DNA from: Photobacterium gaetbulicola Gung47
GTDB lineage: Bacteria > Pseudomonadota > Gammaproteobacteria > Enterobacterales > Vibrionaceae
Reading direction: 5' to 3'
DNA: 64,000 bases
Assembly: GCA_000940995.1 (NCBI GenBank)
Contig: CP005974.1
Span: 1,240,001 to 1,304,000 of the forward strand
Under the pieces are notes generated by a model. The model was not told the origin of the DNA and did no database searches. It worked only from the letters and a program-made list of their open reading frames with translations. The position numbers and the translations under genes are program-made. Within the stretch, counting starts at the first letter, position 1. Every line of letters starts with the position of its first letter. This document shows positions 33,657-42,464 of this stretch, one piece after another.

Positions 33657-33704
33657 GTTAGAGCGGTCCTATGGATTTAACCGTGGTTCTACGAAGAAGA
33701 GCTG

Positions 33705-33736
33705 GCCCCACAGCCCCACAGCCCCACAGCCCCACA
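33705..33736. repeat. Four tandem copies of GCCCCACA
   Basis: Four perfect 8-bp copies just after the porin terminator and 31 bases before the GacA/UvrY-type box of csrB. Confidence 0.9.
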
Positions 33737-33767
33737 TTTTTTCTCAGTGCTAATACTCTATCTATCT

Positions 33768-33785
33768 TGTGAGAGATCTCTTACA
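33768..33785. promoter_or_regulatory. GacA/UvrY/VarA-type activator box upstream of csrB
   Basis: TGTGAG-AGATCT-CTTACA is an 18-bp palindrome that matches the response-regulator consensus TGTAAG-N6-CTTACA with one change. It lies about 172 bases upstream of the predicted csrB start, close to the usual distance of the upstream activating sequence of Csr RNAs. Confidence 0.8.
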
Positions 33786-33956
33786 AGAGCGTGGGATATT
33801 GTGTCGATAGCTATTGGTTTTATTCGCCTTTATTTTACTTAAGTTTCTGCTTTAAAGGGTTTTTGTTGAGGGTTGTTGAGGTTTTAACCGTGTTGCATAG
33901 CAGATTTTATTTTGGGGTGGCTACTCAATATAGCCCATCGGCGTATAGTGATTGGT

Positions 33957-34347
33957 GTCGGAAGGAACTGACGGAACGGAACAGGAATAAGCCAAGGATT
34001 TGGTTTGTCTCAGGAAGAGACCGGTGTACCAGGAGGGTATGTCGAACAGGGACTGTGAAGGGATAGCCGAGGAACGGCAAAACGGTAACCAGGATGCTTA
34101 CCGGTCAGGATGACAATGGACCACTTCAGGACGAAGTCAGGGACACCTCCAGGATGGATGTTGAGAGTCAGGATAGGATATGCTGACGGGTCAGGACGGC
34201 CACAGGACAACTTCAGGACGAAGAATAAAAGGAATCTGCTGACGGATTACAGCAATTCAATGGAATGATGCAGGGAGCACCACAGTAGCGGGATTGCTGC
34301 AAGTAAGACCTAAGGGCGCAACGAAAGTTGCGCCCGTTCTTTTTTTT
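33957..34347 (+). ncRNA. csrB: CsrB-family regulatory RNA
   Basis: About 390 bases with no supported protein but about 28 GGA triplets, many as CAGGA(T/C/A), AAGGA or in small hairpin loops, in a region ending with a strong terminator. This is the hallmark of CsrB/CsrC/RsmZ RNAs, which sequester the translation regulator CsrA. A -10 box TATAGT (33944-33949) puts the start at GTCGG (33957). The GacA/UvrY box upstream and the terminator GGGCGCAAC-GAAA-GTTGCGCCC complete the unit. The RNA stands between the porin and toxS genes. Ends are estimates. Confidence 0.88.
34314..34347 (+). terminator. csrB terminator
   Basis: A 9-bp stem GGGCGCAAC/GTTGCGCCC with a GAAA tetraloop, then GTTC and eight T. 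Confidence 0.93.
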
Positions 34348-34502
34348 GCTTCGCAAAATCGGCCTTATGGTGAAGTGGTTCTATGGCCCTATGGGTTTAA
34401 GAGCGACTCTGTGCTCTAAGAACTGTACAAGATAAAGAAATTTTCATTGATTAATATTTTAAATCAATAACTTGACAGCATGCTGAGGCTAGGGAAGGTT
34501 TT

Positions 34503-34597
34503 CATCACCTCATCACCTCATCACCTCATCACCTCATCACCTCATCACCTCATCACCTCATCACCTCATCACCTCATCACCTCATCACCTCATCACC
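34503..34597. repeat. Eleven tandem copies of CATCACCT
   Basis: Eleven perfect 8-bp copies (34503-34590) plus seven bases of a twelfth. They lie between the csrB terminator and the toxS terminator. It is the longest simple repeat in the window. The number of copies probably varies. Confidence 0.95.
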
Positions 34598-34603
34598 GCT
34601 TCC

Positions 34604-34631
34604 AAAAAACAAAACGCCCAATGGCTGGGCG
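34604..34631 (-). terminator. Terminator of toxRS
   Basis: CGCCCA/TGGGCG stem; on the minus strand it is followed by TTTTGTTTTTT. Confidence 0.85.
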
Positions 34632-34663
34632 GTTTGAACACAGGCTAAGTGCGGATGTGCTGG

Positions 34664-35212
34664 TTACAGCGAGTACAGGATATGCGAGCCGTAAGAGAGG
34701 CTGGTGAGTAAGATGGTCTTCTCATTGATGATATCCATACGGCGGCTTTGCTGGGCATCCATACGGTAGAGTTTGTTGATGATCTTCAGGTGCTCTGGCT
34801 GGAAGTCTTCATTGGTACCTGAGGTGATATCCTTAAACTCGGTAGGCTCAGTCAGTAGGTACTTACCGCTGACATCCCAGTTGCCAGACTCCGAGATGTG
34901 AATGGTTAGCGGTTGCTCGTTGTCACTGAACAGCCTCATTAGCGTGATCCGTGAGTAGGTGCTGTTTGGCAGGTAGACCACATGGCTGGTCTGTTCAACG
35001 CGGCGCAGCATGCCGAGCTGCTCCAGTTCGGTTTCTTCGATGCGGCTGACGGTCCTTGACTGCCATTCTCGGGAGATCAGCAGTTGCTCGAGCTTGTAAT
35101 CGCTCGAGTAGTACAACCAAGCACTGAATAAAGCAGAGAGGCCAACCAGGATAAATGCCCAATATTGGTAAATGAAGTGCCTAACCGACTTCTTAGGAGT
35201 ATCTACTGACAT
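34664..35212 (-). CDS. toxS: ToxS, periplasmic partner of ToxR
   Basis: A 182-residue protein with a short cytoplasmic start, one membrane helix at about residues 14-30 (YWAFILVGLSALFSAWLYY) and a periplasmic domain (EWQSRTVSRIEETELEQLG and LPNSTYSRITLMRLF). ToxS stabilises ToxR and, with it, senses bile or other signals in Vibrio. It overlaps toxR by 10 bases, so the two are translationally coupled. Confidence 0.92.
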   Translation of the reverse strand: MSVDTPKKSVRHFIYQYWAFILVGLSALFSAWLYYSSDYKLEQLLISREWQSRTVSRIEETELEQLGMLRRVEQTSHVVYLPNSTYSRITLMRLFSDNEQPLTIHISESGNWDVSGKYLLTEPTEFKDITSGTNEDFQPEHLKIINKLYRMDAQQSRRMDIINEKTILLTSLSYGSHILYSL

Positions 35213-36069
35213 ATTGCAAGGTTGTCCTTTTGGCTGGTCAACAGACGCAGAGTGACATTCTCTGCTGGGTTTTCTAGGGAGTGGACGTAGTTAACCCAGA
35301 GCTGGGCATTTTGTCCCCCAGACACAATGATTTCCATCGGTCGCCTGTCATCTGGGTGGTAATCAAGATAGCTCTCAACGCATTGGGTGATCATCTTTTC
35401 CCACTGTACCAGTGACGGGTGATTGATTGGAGTCAGTACCGGGATATCATCAACCACGGCAAAAGGCTCGAAAGCGGCAGATTTGGGCGGCACGCTCAGG
35501 TTAACAATGATAGGTAGCAACAGAGCAACCAATACCAGCACACCTGAAATCGCAACCAGTGGCAAAGGTTTGTTCTGGCGATGCATGCGATGCGCTGCAG
35601 TATAGGTTTTGGCCGGAGCGGCTTGCTGGCTGTGCTCGAACAGCTCTCGTTCGGTCTCGGACGGTTCGTCCAGCTTGTCGGCAAGAGCTTCAGCTTGTTC
35701 GGCACTGGCTGTGGTGGCGATCTCTGACAGGGACTCGACCATTGCAATCATCTGGTAACCGCGTTTTGGCACGGTTTTGATGAATTCCGGTGACTTGGTC
35801 GAATCTTTCAAGGCCTTGCGTAAGGTAGAAATAGCCTGAGTCAGGCTGGAGTCATCCACTTCAAACCCTTGCTCGCGCCAGACATAGTCATGCAGGCGAG
35901 TACGGGTAATGATGGCGCCCGGATCTTCGATCAGTAAGCTCAGAGCCCGGCTTTCATTACTACCTAGTCGGGTCAGTTCATCATTTTCATGTTGGTCAAT
36001 TAAGCTATTGTCATAGGGGTCAAACAAAAAACGTTGACCAATTAGGAATTTACTTTCTAATTTATTCAT
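35203..36069 (-). CDS. toxR: ToxR, membrane-bound transcription activator
   Basis: A 288-residue protein. The cytoplasmic winged helix (about residues 10-108) has the typical LGSNESRALSLLIEDPGAII, YVWREQGFEVDDSSLTQAIS and TVPKRGYQMIA. A variable linker, one membrane helix (about 169-191) and a periplasmic domain follow; Cys230 and Cys287 are placed to form the periplasmic disulfide. The DNA-binding domain is close to that of V. cholerae ToxR. Likely targets include the porin gene 3 kb away. I start at MNKLESKF; the 12 codons upstream have no homologue. It is divergent from htpG. Confidence 0.95.
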   Translation of the reverse strand: MNKLESKFLIGQRFLFDPYDNSLIDQHENDELTRLGSNESRALSLLIEDPGAIITRTRLHDYVWREQGFEVDDSSLTQAISTLRKALKDSTKSPEFIKTVPKRGYQMIAMVESLSEIATTASAEQAEALADKLDEPSETERELFEHSQQAAPAKTYTAAHRMHRQNKPLPLVAISGVLVLVALLLPIIVNLSVPPKSAAFEPFAVVDDIPVLTPINHPSLVQWEKMITQCVESYLDYHPDDRRPMEIIVSGGQNAQLWVNYVHSLENPAENVTLRLLTSQKDNLAICQ

Positions 36070-36193
36070 TTTTAGCACCAAGGGTACACTATCTGCGCAT
36101 ATCATACGCCTTTACCCTGAATCATATCTGAATGTAAAAATTATAAAAAACGGCTCTGAAAAAACATCAAAAACATAAAACGTACATTTTAGG

Positions 36194-36221
36194 TTGAAAT
36201 CATAATGTTTGACCACATGTA
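36194..36221 (+). promoter_or_regulatory. Heat-shock (sigma-32) promoter of htpG
   Basis: A -35 TTGAAA (36194-36199) and a -10 CCACATGTA (36213-36221) are separated by 13 bases. The -10 differs from CCCCATNTA at one defined position. It reads toward htpG, whose start codon is about 100 bases beyond the expected transcript start, and sits in the shared region with divergent toxR. Confidence 0.7.
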
Positions 36222-36325
36222 TATAGCTAAGTCACTTGGATTAAAGTGAAATCTAAAGGGTAGCAGCCAGGAATACGGCTGTTTTAGATCCCCGAATGTT
36301 GATTGATACAAGTTTCGGAGTTGAA

Positions 36326-38224
36326 ATGAGCGAACAAACTATCCACAAAAATAAGGAAACCCGTGGTTTTCAGTCTGAGGTAAAGCAGCTGCTGCAACTG
36401 ATGATCCATTCTTTGTATTCCAACAAAGAGATCTTTTTGCGTGAGCTGATTTCTAATGCGTCCGATGCAGCCGACAAACTGCGTTTTCGTGCATTATCTC
36501 AGCCAGACTTGTATGAAAGCGATGCCGAGCTTGGCGTCAAGCTGTCCTTTAACGAGCAGGCGGGTACGCTAACGATCAGCGACAATGGTATTGGTATGAG
36601 CCGTGATGATGTGATTGAGCATCTGGGGACGATTGCCAAGTCGGGCACCAAAGACTTCTTTGCCAAGCTGAGTGAAGACGAGTCGAAAGACTCGCAACTG
36701 ATTGGCCAGTTTGGGGTGGGTTTCTATTCCGCGTTTATCGTTGCCGATTCAGTCACGGTCAATACGCGTGCAGCTGGTGTCGCGGCGGATCAGGCGGTGT
36801 CTTGGCAGTCAAGCGGTGAAGGTGACTACACGGTTGAAGATATCACCAAAGAGACCCGCGGTACTGACATTGTGCTGCACCTGCGTGAGGAAGAGAAAGA
36901 GTTCCTGAGCGAGTACCGCCTGCGTGACATTATCGGCAAATACTCTGACCATATCGGTATTCCTGTTCACATCCAGACTGTGGAGCGTGACGAGGAAGGT
37001 CAAGAGACCGGCCGCAAGTGGGAACAAATCAACAAGGCGCAAGCGCTTTGGACCCGCAATAAGTCAGATATTTCTGAAGAAGAATACAAAGAGTTTTACA
37101 AGCACGTTTCTCACGACTTTGCCGAGCCGCTGACCTGGAGCCACAACCGGGTGGAAGGCAAGCAGGACTACACCAGCCTGCTTTATATTCCGTCTAAGGC
37201 GCCATGGGATCTGTACAACCGCGAGAGCAAGCACGGCTTGAAGCTGTATGTCCAGCGTGTCTTCATCATGGATGATGCCGAGCAGTTTATGCCATCTTAC
37301 CTGCGCTTTATGCGTGGCTTGATTGACTCGAATGATCTGCCGCTGAATGTGTCGCGTGAAATCCTGCAGGACAATAAAGTCACGCAATCATTGCGCAAGG
37401 CATGCACCAAGCGTGCGCTGACCATGATGGATCGCTTGGCGAGCAATGATGCTGAGAAATACCAGACATTGTGGAATGAATTCGGCCAGGTATTGAAAGA
37501 GGGACCGGTTGAAGATTTCGCTAACCGCGAGAAGATCGCAAAACTGCTTCGCTTCAGCTCGACTCATGCCGAAACAGTTGAACAAACCGTGTCGCTAGCT
37601 GACTACATCGAGCGCATGAAAGAAGGCCAGGATAAGATTTACTTCCTGACCGCCGATAGCTTCAGCGCGGCCAAGAACAGTCCGCATTTAGAGCAGTTCC
37701 GTGCCAAAGGGCTTGAAGTGTTGTTGATGCACGACCGTATTGACGAGTGGTTGATGGGCCACTTGCCAGAGTTCGAGGGCAAGCAATTCCAGGCGATCAC
37801 CAAAGCAGATCTTGATCTTTCAGCTTTCGAGCAGGAAGAAGAGAAAGAGAAGCGTAAGGAAACGGAAGAAGCCTTCCAGTCAGTGGTTGAACGTACCAAG
37901 ACTTACCTTGGCGAGCGGGTGAAAGATGTACGCACTACGTTCAAGCTAAAAGAAACGCCAGCAGTGGTGGTGACTGACGAAAACGAAATGGGTACTCAAA
38001 TGGCGAAATTGCTGGCGGCTGCAGGCCACGACGCGCCAGAGGTGCAGTATATCCTCGAGCTTAACCCTGAGCACCCGCTGGTTAGCAAAATGGCCGATGA
38101 AGCTGACGAGGAGATTTTCGGTCGTTGGGTAGAGATGCTATTGGGTCAGGCGATGCTGGCTGAAAAAGGCACGATGGACGACCCGTCCCAGTTCTTGGCG
38201 GCGGTTAACAAACTGCTGGGCTAA
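36326..38224 (+). CDS. htpG: Chaperone HtpG (Hsp90)
   Basis: A 632-residue cytoplasmic ATP-dependent chaperone of normal length. The N-terminal ATPase domain has the Bergerat-fold motifs LRELISNASDAADKLR, DNGIGM and GQFGVGFYSAF; the middle domain carries the catalytic-loop arginine (LNVSREILQ); the C-terminal domain mediates dimerisation (from about residue 500). The start MSEQTIHKNKE is chosen by GGAG 6 bases upstream. A sigma-32-type promoter is visible. Confidence 0.97.
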   Translation: MSEQTIHKNKETRGFQSEVKQLLQLMIHSLYSNKEIFLRELISNASDAADKLRFRALSQPDLYESDAELGVKLSFNEQAGTLTISDNGIGMSRDDVIEHLGTIAKSGTKDFFAKLSEDESKDSQLIGQFGVGFYSAFIVADSVTVNTRAAGVAADQAVSWQSSGEGDYTVEDITKETRGTDIVLHLREEEKEFLSEYRLRDIIGKYSDHIGIPVHIQTVERDEEGQETGRKWEQINKAQALWTRNKSDISEEEYKEFYKHVSHDFAEPLTWSHNRVEGKQDYTSLLYIPSKAPWDLYNRESKHGLKLYVQRVFIMDDAEQFMPSYLRFMRGLIDSNDLPLNVSREILQDNKVTQSLRKACTKRALTMMDRLASNDAEKYQTLWNEFGQVLKEGPVEDFANREKIAKLLRFSSTHAETVEQTVSLADYIERMKEGQDKIYFLTADSFSAAKNSPHLEQFRAKGLEVLLMHDRIDEWLMGHLPEFEGKQFQAITKADLDLSAFEQEEEKEKRKETEEAFQSVVERTKTYLGERVKDVRTTFKLKETPAVVVTDENEMGTQMAKLLAAAGHDAPEVQYILELNPEHPLVSKMADEADEEIFGRWVEMLLGQAMLAEKGTMDDPSQFLAAVNKLLG

Positions 38225-38314
38225 CGGCGGAACCATGGTGCGGGTAGGGTAGAACTAAGGTCTAATCGCCTGCTACCGGTGTCAAATTGTATTCTGATAA
38301 AGCATGTAATCGCT

Positions 38315-38334
38315 GCCCAGTCAGGGGACTGGGC
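38315..38334. other. Hairpin between htpG and adk
   Basis: GCCCAGTC/GACTGGGC with an AGGG loop and no T-tract. It may be a weak or factor-assisted end of htpG transcripts, or part of the adk leader. Confidence 0.45.
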
Positions 38335-38405
38335 TTGCGACTGTGCCATAATCAGTGTATTTTTCACTTCTTTGAAAACTCCATTCAAATCTAAAGGGGA
38401 ACAAG

Positions 38406-39050
38406 ATGCGCATCATTCTTCTGGGCGCTCCAGGTGCAGGTAAAGGTACTCAGGCACAATTCATCATGGAGAAGTTTGGTATTCCACAAATCTCTACTGG
38501 TGACATGCTTCGTGCAGCAATCAAGGCAGGTACTGAGCTAGGTAAACAAGCGAAATCCGTCATTGATGCTGGCCAGCTTGTGTCAGACGACATCATCCTT
38601 GGTCTGGTTAAAGAGCGTATTGCTGAAGACGACTGTGCAAAAGGCTTCCTGCTTGACGGCTTCCCACGTACGATTCCTCAGGCTGACGGCCTGAAAGAAA
38701 TCGGTGTTGATGTTGACTACGTGATCGAGTTTGACGTAGCTGACGATGTGATCGTTGAGCGTATGGCAGGCCGTCGTGCCCACCTAGCTTCTGGCCGTAC
38801 TTACCACGTTGTCTACAACCCGCCTAAGGTTGAAGGTAAAGATGACGTAACCGGTGAAGATCTTGTTGTTCGTGATGACGACAAAGAAGAAACAGTACGT
38901 GCTCGCCTAGGTGTATACCACGAGCAGACTGCACCTTTGATTGCTTACTACAACAAAGAAGCAGACGCTGGCAACACTAAGTACCTGAAGTTCGACGGTA
39001 CTCAGCCTGTAGCCGCTGTAAGCGCAGAGCTGGAAAAAGCACTGGCTTAA
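38406..39050 (+). CDS. adk: Adenylate kinase
   Basis: A 214-residue cytosolic enzyme that interconverts AMP + ATP and 2 ADP. Walker A is GAPGAGKGTQ (residues 7-16), the AMP-binding region is STGDMLRAA, DGFPRTIPQ is the second nucleotide motif, and the LID domain is of the long type (GRRAHLASGRTYHVVYNPPK) with histidine and serine in place of the zinc cysteines, as in Gram-negative species. Strong codon bias. Confidence 0.97.
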   Translation: MRIILLGAPGAGKGTQAQFIMEKFGIPQISTGDMLRAAIKAGTELGKQAKSVIDAGQLVSDDIILGLVKERIAEDDCAKGFLLDGFPRTIPQADGLKEIGVDVDYVIEFDVADDVIVERMAGRRAHLASGRTYHVVYNPPKVEGKDDVTGEDLVVRDDDKEETVRARLGVYHEQTAPLIAYYNKEADAGNTKYLKFDGTQPVAAVSAELEKALA

Positions 39051-39076
39051 TTGCAAGCTGCTTAGCAAGTTCATAA

Positions 39077-39110
39077 ACGGGCTGGCCATTGGGTCAGCCC
39101 GTTTTTTTAT
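39077..39110 (+). terminator. Terminator of adk
   Basis: ACGGGCTG/CAGCCCGT stem, then TTTTTTT. Confidence 0.9.
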
Positions 39111-39222
39111 GTGGGAGAAATGATCGTTATTCGCGATTGAGGTGTAACTTACTGAATAGAAAACTGATACAGTTATAGGCTGTAACTTGATTGATGATTA
39201 CCGCCGTTGTGTGAAGGATGAT

Positions 39223-40218
39223 ATGAGCGAGCAAAGCATAGATAACAATATTCAAACCCGCCCATATGGGGTGCTGCTGGTAAACTTGGGGACGCCTGAT
39301 GAAGCAACACCGGCAGGGGTGAAGCGATTCCTGTCCGAATTCCTCCATGACCACCGGGTGGTCGATATGAACCGCTGGCTTTGGTGCCCGATCCTACATG
39401 GCGTGATATTGCCGATCCGTTCGCCGAAAGTAGCCAAGCTCTACCAGTCGGTATGGATGGACGATGGTTCGCCCCTAATGGTGTACTCGAAGCGCCAGCA
39501 GCAGGCACTGTCCGAACAGCTGGGAGTGCCGGTTGAATTGGGGATGACCTACGGTAACCCGAGTATGCTCGATGGATTGGATGCCCTCAAGCGGCAGGGG
39601 TGCGAGCGCGTGCTGGTACTGCCGCTGTATCCGCAATATTCGCGGACGACGACCGCGGCGGTGTTCGACAAGGTGGCGAAGGTGCTGAAGGCGAGGGCGG
39701 ATATTCCTGAATTGCGCTTTGTAAACCACTACTACGATCATCCTGGCTATATTGCCGCTCTGGCAGAATCAGTCGAGTCTTTCTGGCAGCAAAACGGCAA
39801 AGCCGACTATTTGCTGTGTTCTTTCCATGGAATTCCGAAACGTTATGCCGACCATGGCGATCCATACCCGCAGCACTGCAACGGCACTACCGCCTTGCTG
39901 GCGGAAAAGCTCGGTATGCCGCGCGAGCAAATGAGCATGAGCTACCAGTCGATATTCGGCCGTGAAGAGTGGCTCAAACCCTATACCGAAGGCACCATTA
40001 GGGAGCTGGCGCAAAAAGGGGTGAAGCGACTAGATGTCATTTGCCCGGCTTTTTCCGTTGACTGCCTGGAAACCCTGGAAGAAATTGCCGAGGGGTGCAA
40101 AGAGGTATTTCTCGAGGCTGGCGGGGAGAGCTTCAATCTGATCCCTTGCCTGAATGACAATCCCGCCCACATTGATTTGATGGCCTCGCTGGTACAGCAA
40201 CACAGCCAAGGCTGGTGA
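39223..40218 (+). CDS. hemH: Ferrochelatase
   Basis: A 331-residue enzyme that inserts ferrous iron into protoporphyrin IX, the last step of haem synthesis. N-terminal VLLVNLGTPDEATPAGVKRF, active-site LLCSFHGIPKRY with the catalytic His, GREEWLKPYT, and the metal-path CPAFSVDCLETLEEI are all present. The start is set by AAGGATGAT before ATGAGCGAG; the frame is open 12 codons further upstream. The gene order adk-hemH-gsk is like that of E. coli. Confidence 0.96.
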   Translation: MSEQSIDNNIQTRPYGVLLVNLGTPDEATPAGVKRFLSEFLHDHRVVDMNRWLWCPILHGVILPIRSPKVAKLYQSVWMDDGSPLMVYSKRQQQALSEQLGVPVELGMTYGNPSMLDGLDALKRQGCERVLVLPLYPQYSRTTTAAVFDKVAKVLKARADIPELRFVNHYYDHPGYIAALAESVESFWQQNGKADYLLCSFHGIPKRYADHGDPYPQHCNGTTALLAEKLGMPREQMSMSYQSIFGREEWLKPYTEGTIRELAQKGVKRLDVICPAFSVDCLETLEEIAEGCKEVFLEAGGESFNLIPCLNDNPAHIDLMASLVQQHSQGW

Positions 40219-40290
40219 GGAACAGCCCATAGGCCACGGGTGTCGACAATGGTGAACACCCTGTATGGGAATCTTGCCTGCATCAGGGCC

Positions 40291-40326
40291 AAGCTCTCGC
40301 ATTCTGTGAGAGCTTTTTCTTTTTTG
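40291..40326 (+). terminator. Terminator of hemH
   Basis: AAGCTCTC/GAGAGCTT stem followed by TTTTCTTTTTT. Confidence 0.88.
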
Positions 40327-40380
40327 TTCTATATTCTGTGATAGAATTCGCAAAAATTTTTCAACAGACAGCTCATTGAC

Positions 40381-41685
40381 ATGAAATTTCCAGGCCAACG
40401 CAAATCTAAGCACTACTTCCCGGTCCATGCTCGTGATCCCCTTCTTAGCCAAGCTAAGCAAGACAAGCGACTGACACGTACGCATATTGTCGGCATTGAT
40501 CAGACTCTTGTTGATATTGAAGCATGTGTCGAAGACGAATTCCTGGAACGCTATGAGTTAAGCAAAGGCCACTCGCTGGTGATCTCCGACGAGAAAGCCG
40601 AAGCGCTTTACCGCGAGTTGAAAGACAATGATTTGATCAGCCACGAGTTCGCTGGTGGTACGATCGGTAATACCTTGCACAACTATTCGGTACTGGCTGA
40701 TGACAAATCTGTTCTGCTGGGCGTGATGAGCAAAGATATTGAAATCGGCAGCTATGCCTACCGTTATCTGTGCAACACTTCAAGCCGTATGGATATGAAC
40801 TACCTGCAGCCGGTCAATGGCCCGATTGGCCGTTGTTTCGCCTTGATCTCCAAAGACGGCGAACGTACTTTCGCGATCAACGAAGGCCGCATGAACCAGC
40901 TGGAACCAAGCAGTATTCCTGAAGATGTTTTCAAGCGAGCCTCTGCGTTGGTGCTGACGGCCTACTTGGTACGTTGCAAAGACGGTGACCCAATGCCAGC
41001 GGCAACGATGAAGGCCATTGAGTACGCCAAGAAGCACGATGTTCCGGTGGTGCTGACTTTGGGCACCAAGTTCGTGATCGAAGACGACCCACAGTGGTGG
41101 CGTGACTTCCTGCGTGATCACGTGACGGTTGTTGCGATGAACGAAGACGAAGCCGAAGCCCTGACTGGTGAGTCTGATCCGCTAATGGCATCAGAGAAAA
41201 CGCTGGAGTGGGTTGACTTGGTACTGTGCACTGCTGGCCCTGTTGGCTTGTACACGGCGGGCTACACCGAAGATGAAGCCAAGCGTGAAACCAGCTTGCC
41301 TCTTCTTCCGGGTGAAATCCCAGAGTTCAACCGCTATGAGTTTAGCCGCCCAATGCTGAAGACAGAATGTCAAAATCCGATCAAGGTGTACTCGCACATT
41401 GCACCGTACATGGGTGGCCCTGAGCGTATCAAGAACACCAACGGTGCCGGTGACGGCGCATTGTCGGCGTTGCTGCACGACATGTCTGCCAACCGCTACC
41501 ACAAAGAAAACGTGCCGAAATCAAGCAAGCATCAGTTTGACTTCCTGACTTACTCGTCGTTCTCGCAGATCTGCCTGTACTCGAACCGCGTGAGCTACGA
41601 AGTACTGGCCCAGCATTCGCCGCGTCTGTCTCGCGGTCTGCCGGAGCGTGAAGATAGCCTGGAAGAGGCATACTGGGAGCGTTAA
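40381..41685 (+). CDS. gsk: Inosine-guanosine kinase
   Basis: A 434-residue pfkB/ribokinase-family kinase that makes IMP or GMP from the nucleosides. The N-terminal region has THIVGIDQTLVDIEACVEDE, the first glycine-rich signature is FAGGTIGNTLHNYSVL and the second carries the catalytic aspartate in IKNTNGAGDGALSALLHD. Length and motifs match E. coli Gsk. Separate from hemH, which has its own terminator. Confidence 0.94.
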   Translation: MKFPGQRKSKHYFPVHARDPLLSQAKQDKRLTRTHIVGIDQTLVDIEACVEDEFLERYELSKGHSLVISDEKAEALYRELKDNDLISHEFAGGTIGNTLHNYSVLADDKSVLLGVMSKDIEIGSYAYRYLCNTSSRMDMNYLQPVNGPIGRCFALISKDGERTFAINEGRMNQLEPSSIPEDVFKRASALVLTAYLVRCKDGDPMPAATMKAIEYAKKHDVPVVLTLGTKFVIEDDPQWWRDFLRDHVTVVAMNEDEAEALTGESDPLMASEKTLEWVDLVLCTAGPVGLYTAGYTEDEAKRETSLPLLPGEIPEFNRYEFSRPMLKTECQNPIKVYSHIAPYMGGPERIKNTNGAGDGALSALLHDMSANRYHKENVPKSSKHQFDFLTYSSFSQICLYSNRVSYEVLAQHSPRLSRGLPEREDSLEEAYWER

Positions 41686-41733
41686 AGGCCCAGGCGGAAC
41701 AAGAAAAGGTCAACTTCGGTAGGCCTTTTTTTT
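41684..41733 (+). terminator. Terminator of gsk
   Basis: AAAGGCC pairs with GGCCTTT across a long loop, followed by an eight-T run. Confidence 0.65.
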
Positions 41734-41855
41734 CAGCCTTGAAGTGCTTAATTTACTGATCGTTCTTTATTAAGAATAAAAACACTAAGCGGCAGGCGCT
41801 TTTTTGTTTTTGCACCTATGATTATTTTGGAGTTCATACCAAGGAGAGAATAATC

Positions 41856-42392
41856 ATGAAAAAACATGCAGTGGCAATGGCAGTGATCGCCGTATTGGGG
41901 GCACCCTCAGCGTTTGCGGCAGTCACTCTGGAGCAGGGCACGCAGGAATTTGCCCTGCAGGGTAGTTTGGATCTTGATTATGTCGATGATTACCTGTTCG
42001 TGCTCAATACGTCCTATGGGTATTTTATCCGCAATAACTGGGAAATTGGTGGGGTACTGGATGTCAGCATGAGCGATAGTACCCAGCAGTTCCAACTGGG
42101 TGCTTTTACGGAGTACAACTTCACCAACAGCACCAACTGGGTGCCTTACCTCGGGGCAGCGGCCCAAGTGGCCAACCTTTCCGGTGATGATGGTGATTTT
42201 GATTTTGATTTTGAAGATGTCACGGCACTGAACATCAAGCTTGCCGGTGGTGTGAAGTATTTCATCAACCCACATGTCGCAATAAGTGCCGAGGTGAACT
42301 ACAACATTGCCACCGATGATATCAGTGTGACTAAAGACGGTGTTGAAGACAGCTTTACCCGCTTTATCTTTGGTACCCGCTTTTACTTTTAG
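41856..42392 (+). CDS. Small outer-membrane beta-barrel protein
   Basis: A 178-residue protein with a signal peptide (MKKHAVAMAVIAVLGAPSAFA). The mature chain alternates hydrophobic and polar residues in about eight strands (FALQGSLDLDYVDDYLFVLN, WEIGGVLDVSMSD, YNFTNSTNWVPYLGAAAQVA) and ends FIFGTRFYF with the C-terminal Phe needed for barrel assembly. It looks like an OmpX/OmpW-type or OmpA-barrel-like protein; I cannot assign it further. An acidic DGDFDFDFED loop could bind cations. AAGGAGAG ribosome site. Confidence 0.78.
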   Translation: MKKHAVAMAVIAVLGAPSAFAAVTLEQGTQEFALQGSLDLDYVDDYLFVLNTSYGYFIRNNWEIGGVLDVSMSDSTQQFQLGAFTEYNFTNSTNWVPYLGAAAQVANLSGDDGDFDFDFEDVTALNIKLAGGVKYFINPHVAISAEVNYNIATDDISVTKDGVEDSFTRFIFGTRFYF

Positions 42393-42411
42393 TGTCTGAT
42401 ACGTGAAATCA

Positions 42412-42443
42412 AAAAACGAGAGCCATTTGGCTCTCGTTTTCTC
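42412..42443. terminator. Bidirectional terminator
   Basis: AACGAGAGCCA-TTT-GGCTCTCGTT between the barrel gene and converging asnB, with T-rich ends on both strands. Confidence 0.85.
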
Positions 42444-42464
42444 TTTAGGTGGTTGTTTCGTGTA

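Noticed and set aside
33791..34066. A 91-codon open frame overlapping the csrB region
   Set aside because: It has no ribosome site, odd composition, and overlaps the RNA with repeated GGA motifs, which explains the sequence better.
34503..34597. A repeat array that might suggest CRISPR
   Set aside because: The 8-bp units are contiguous with no spacers and no cas genes are near; it is a simple tandem repeat.
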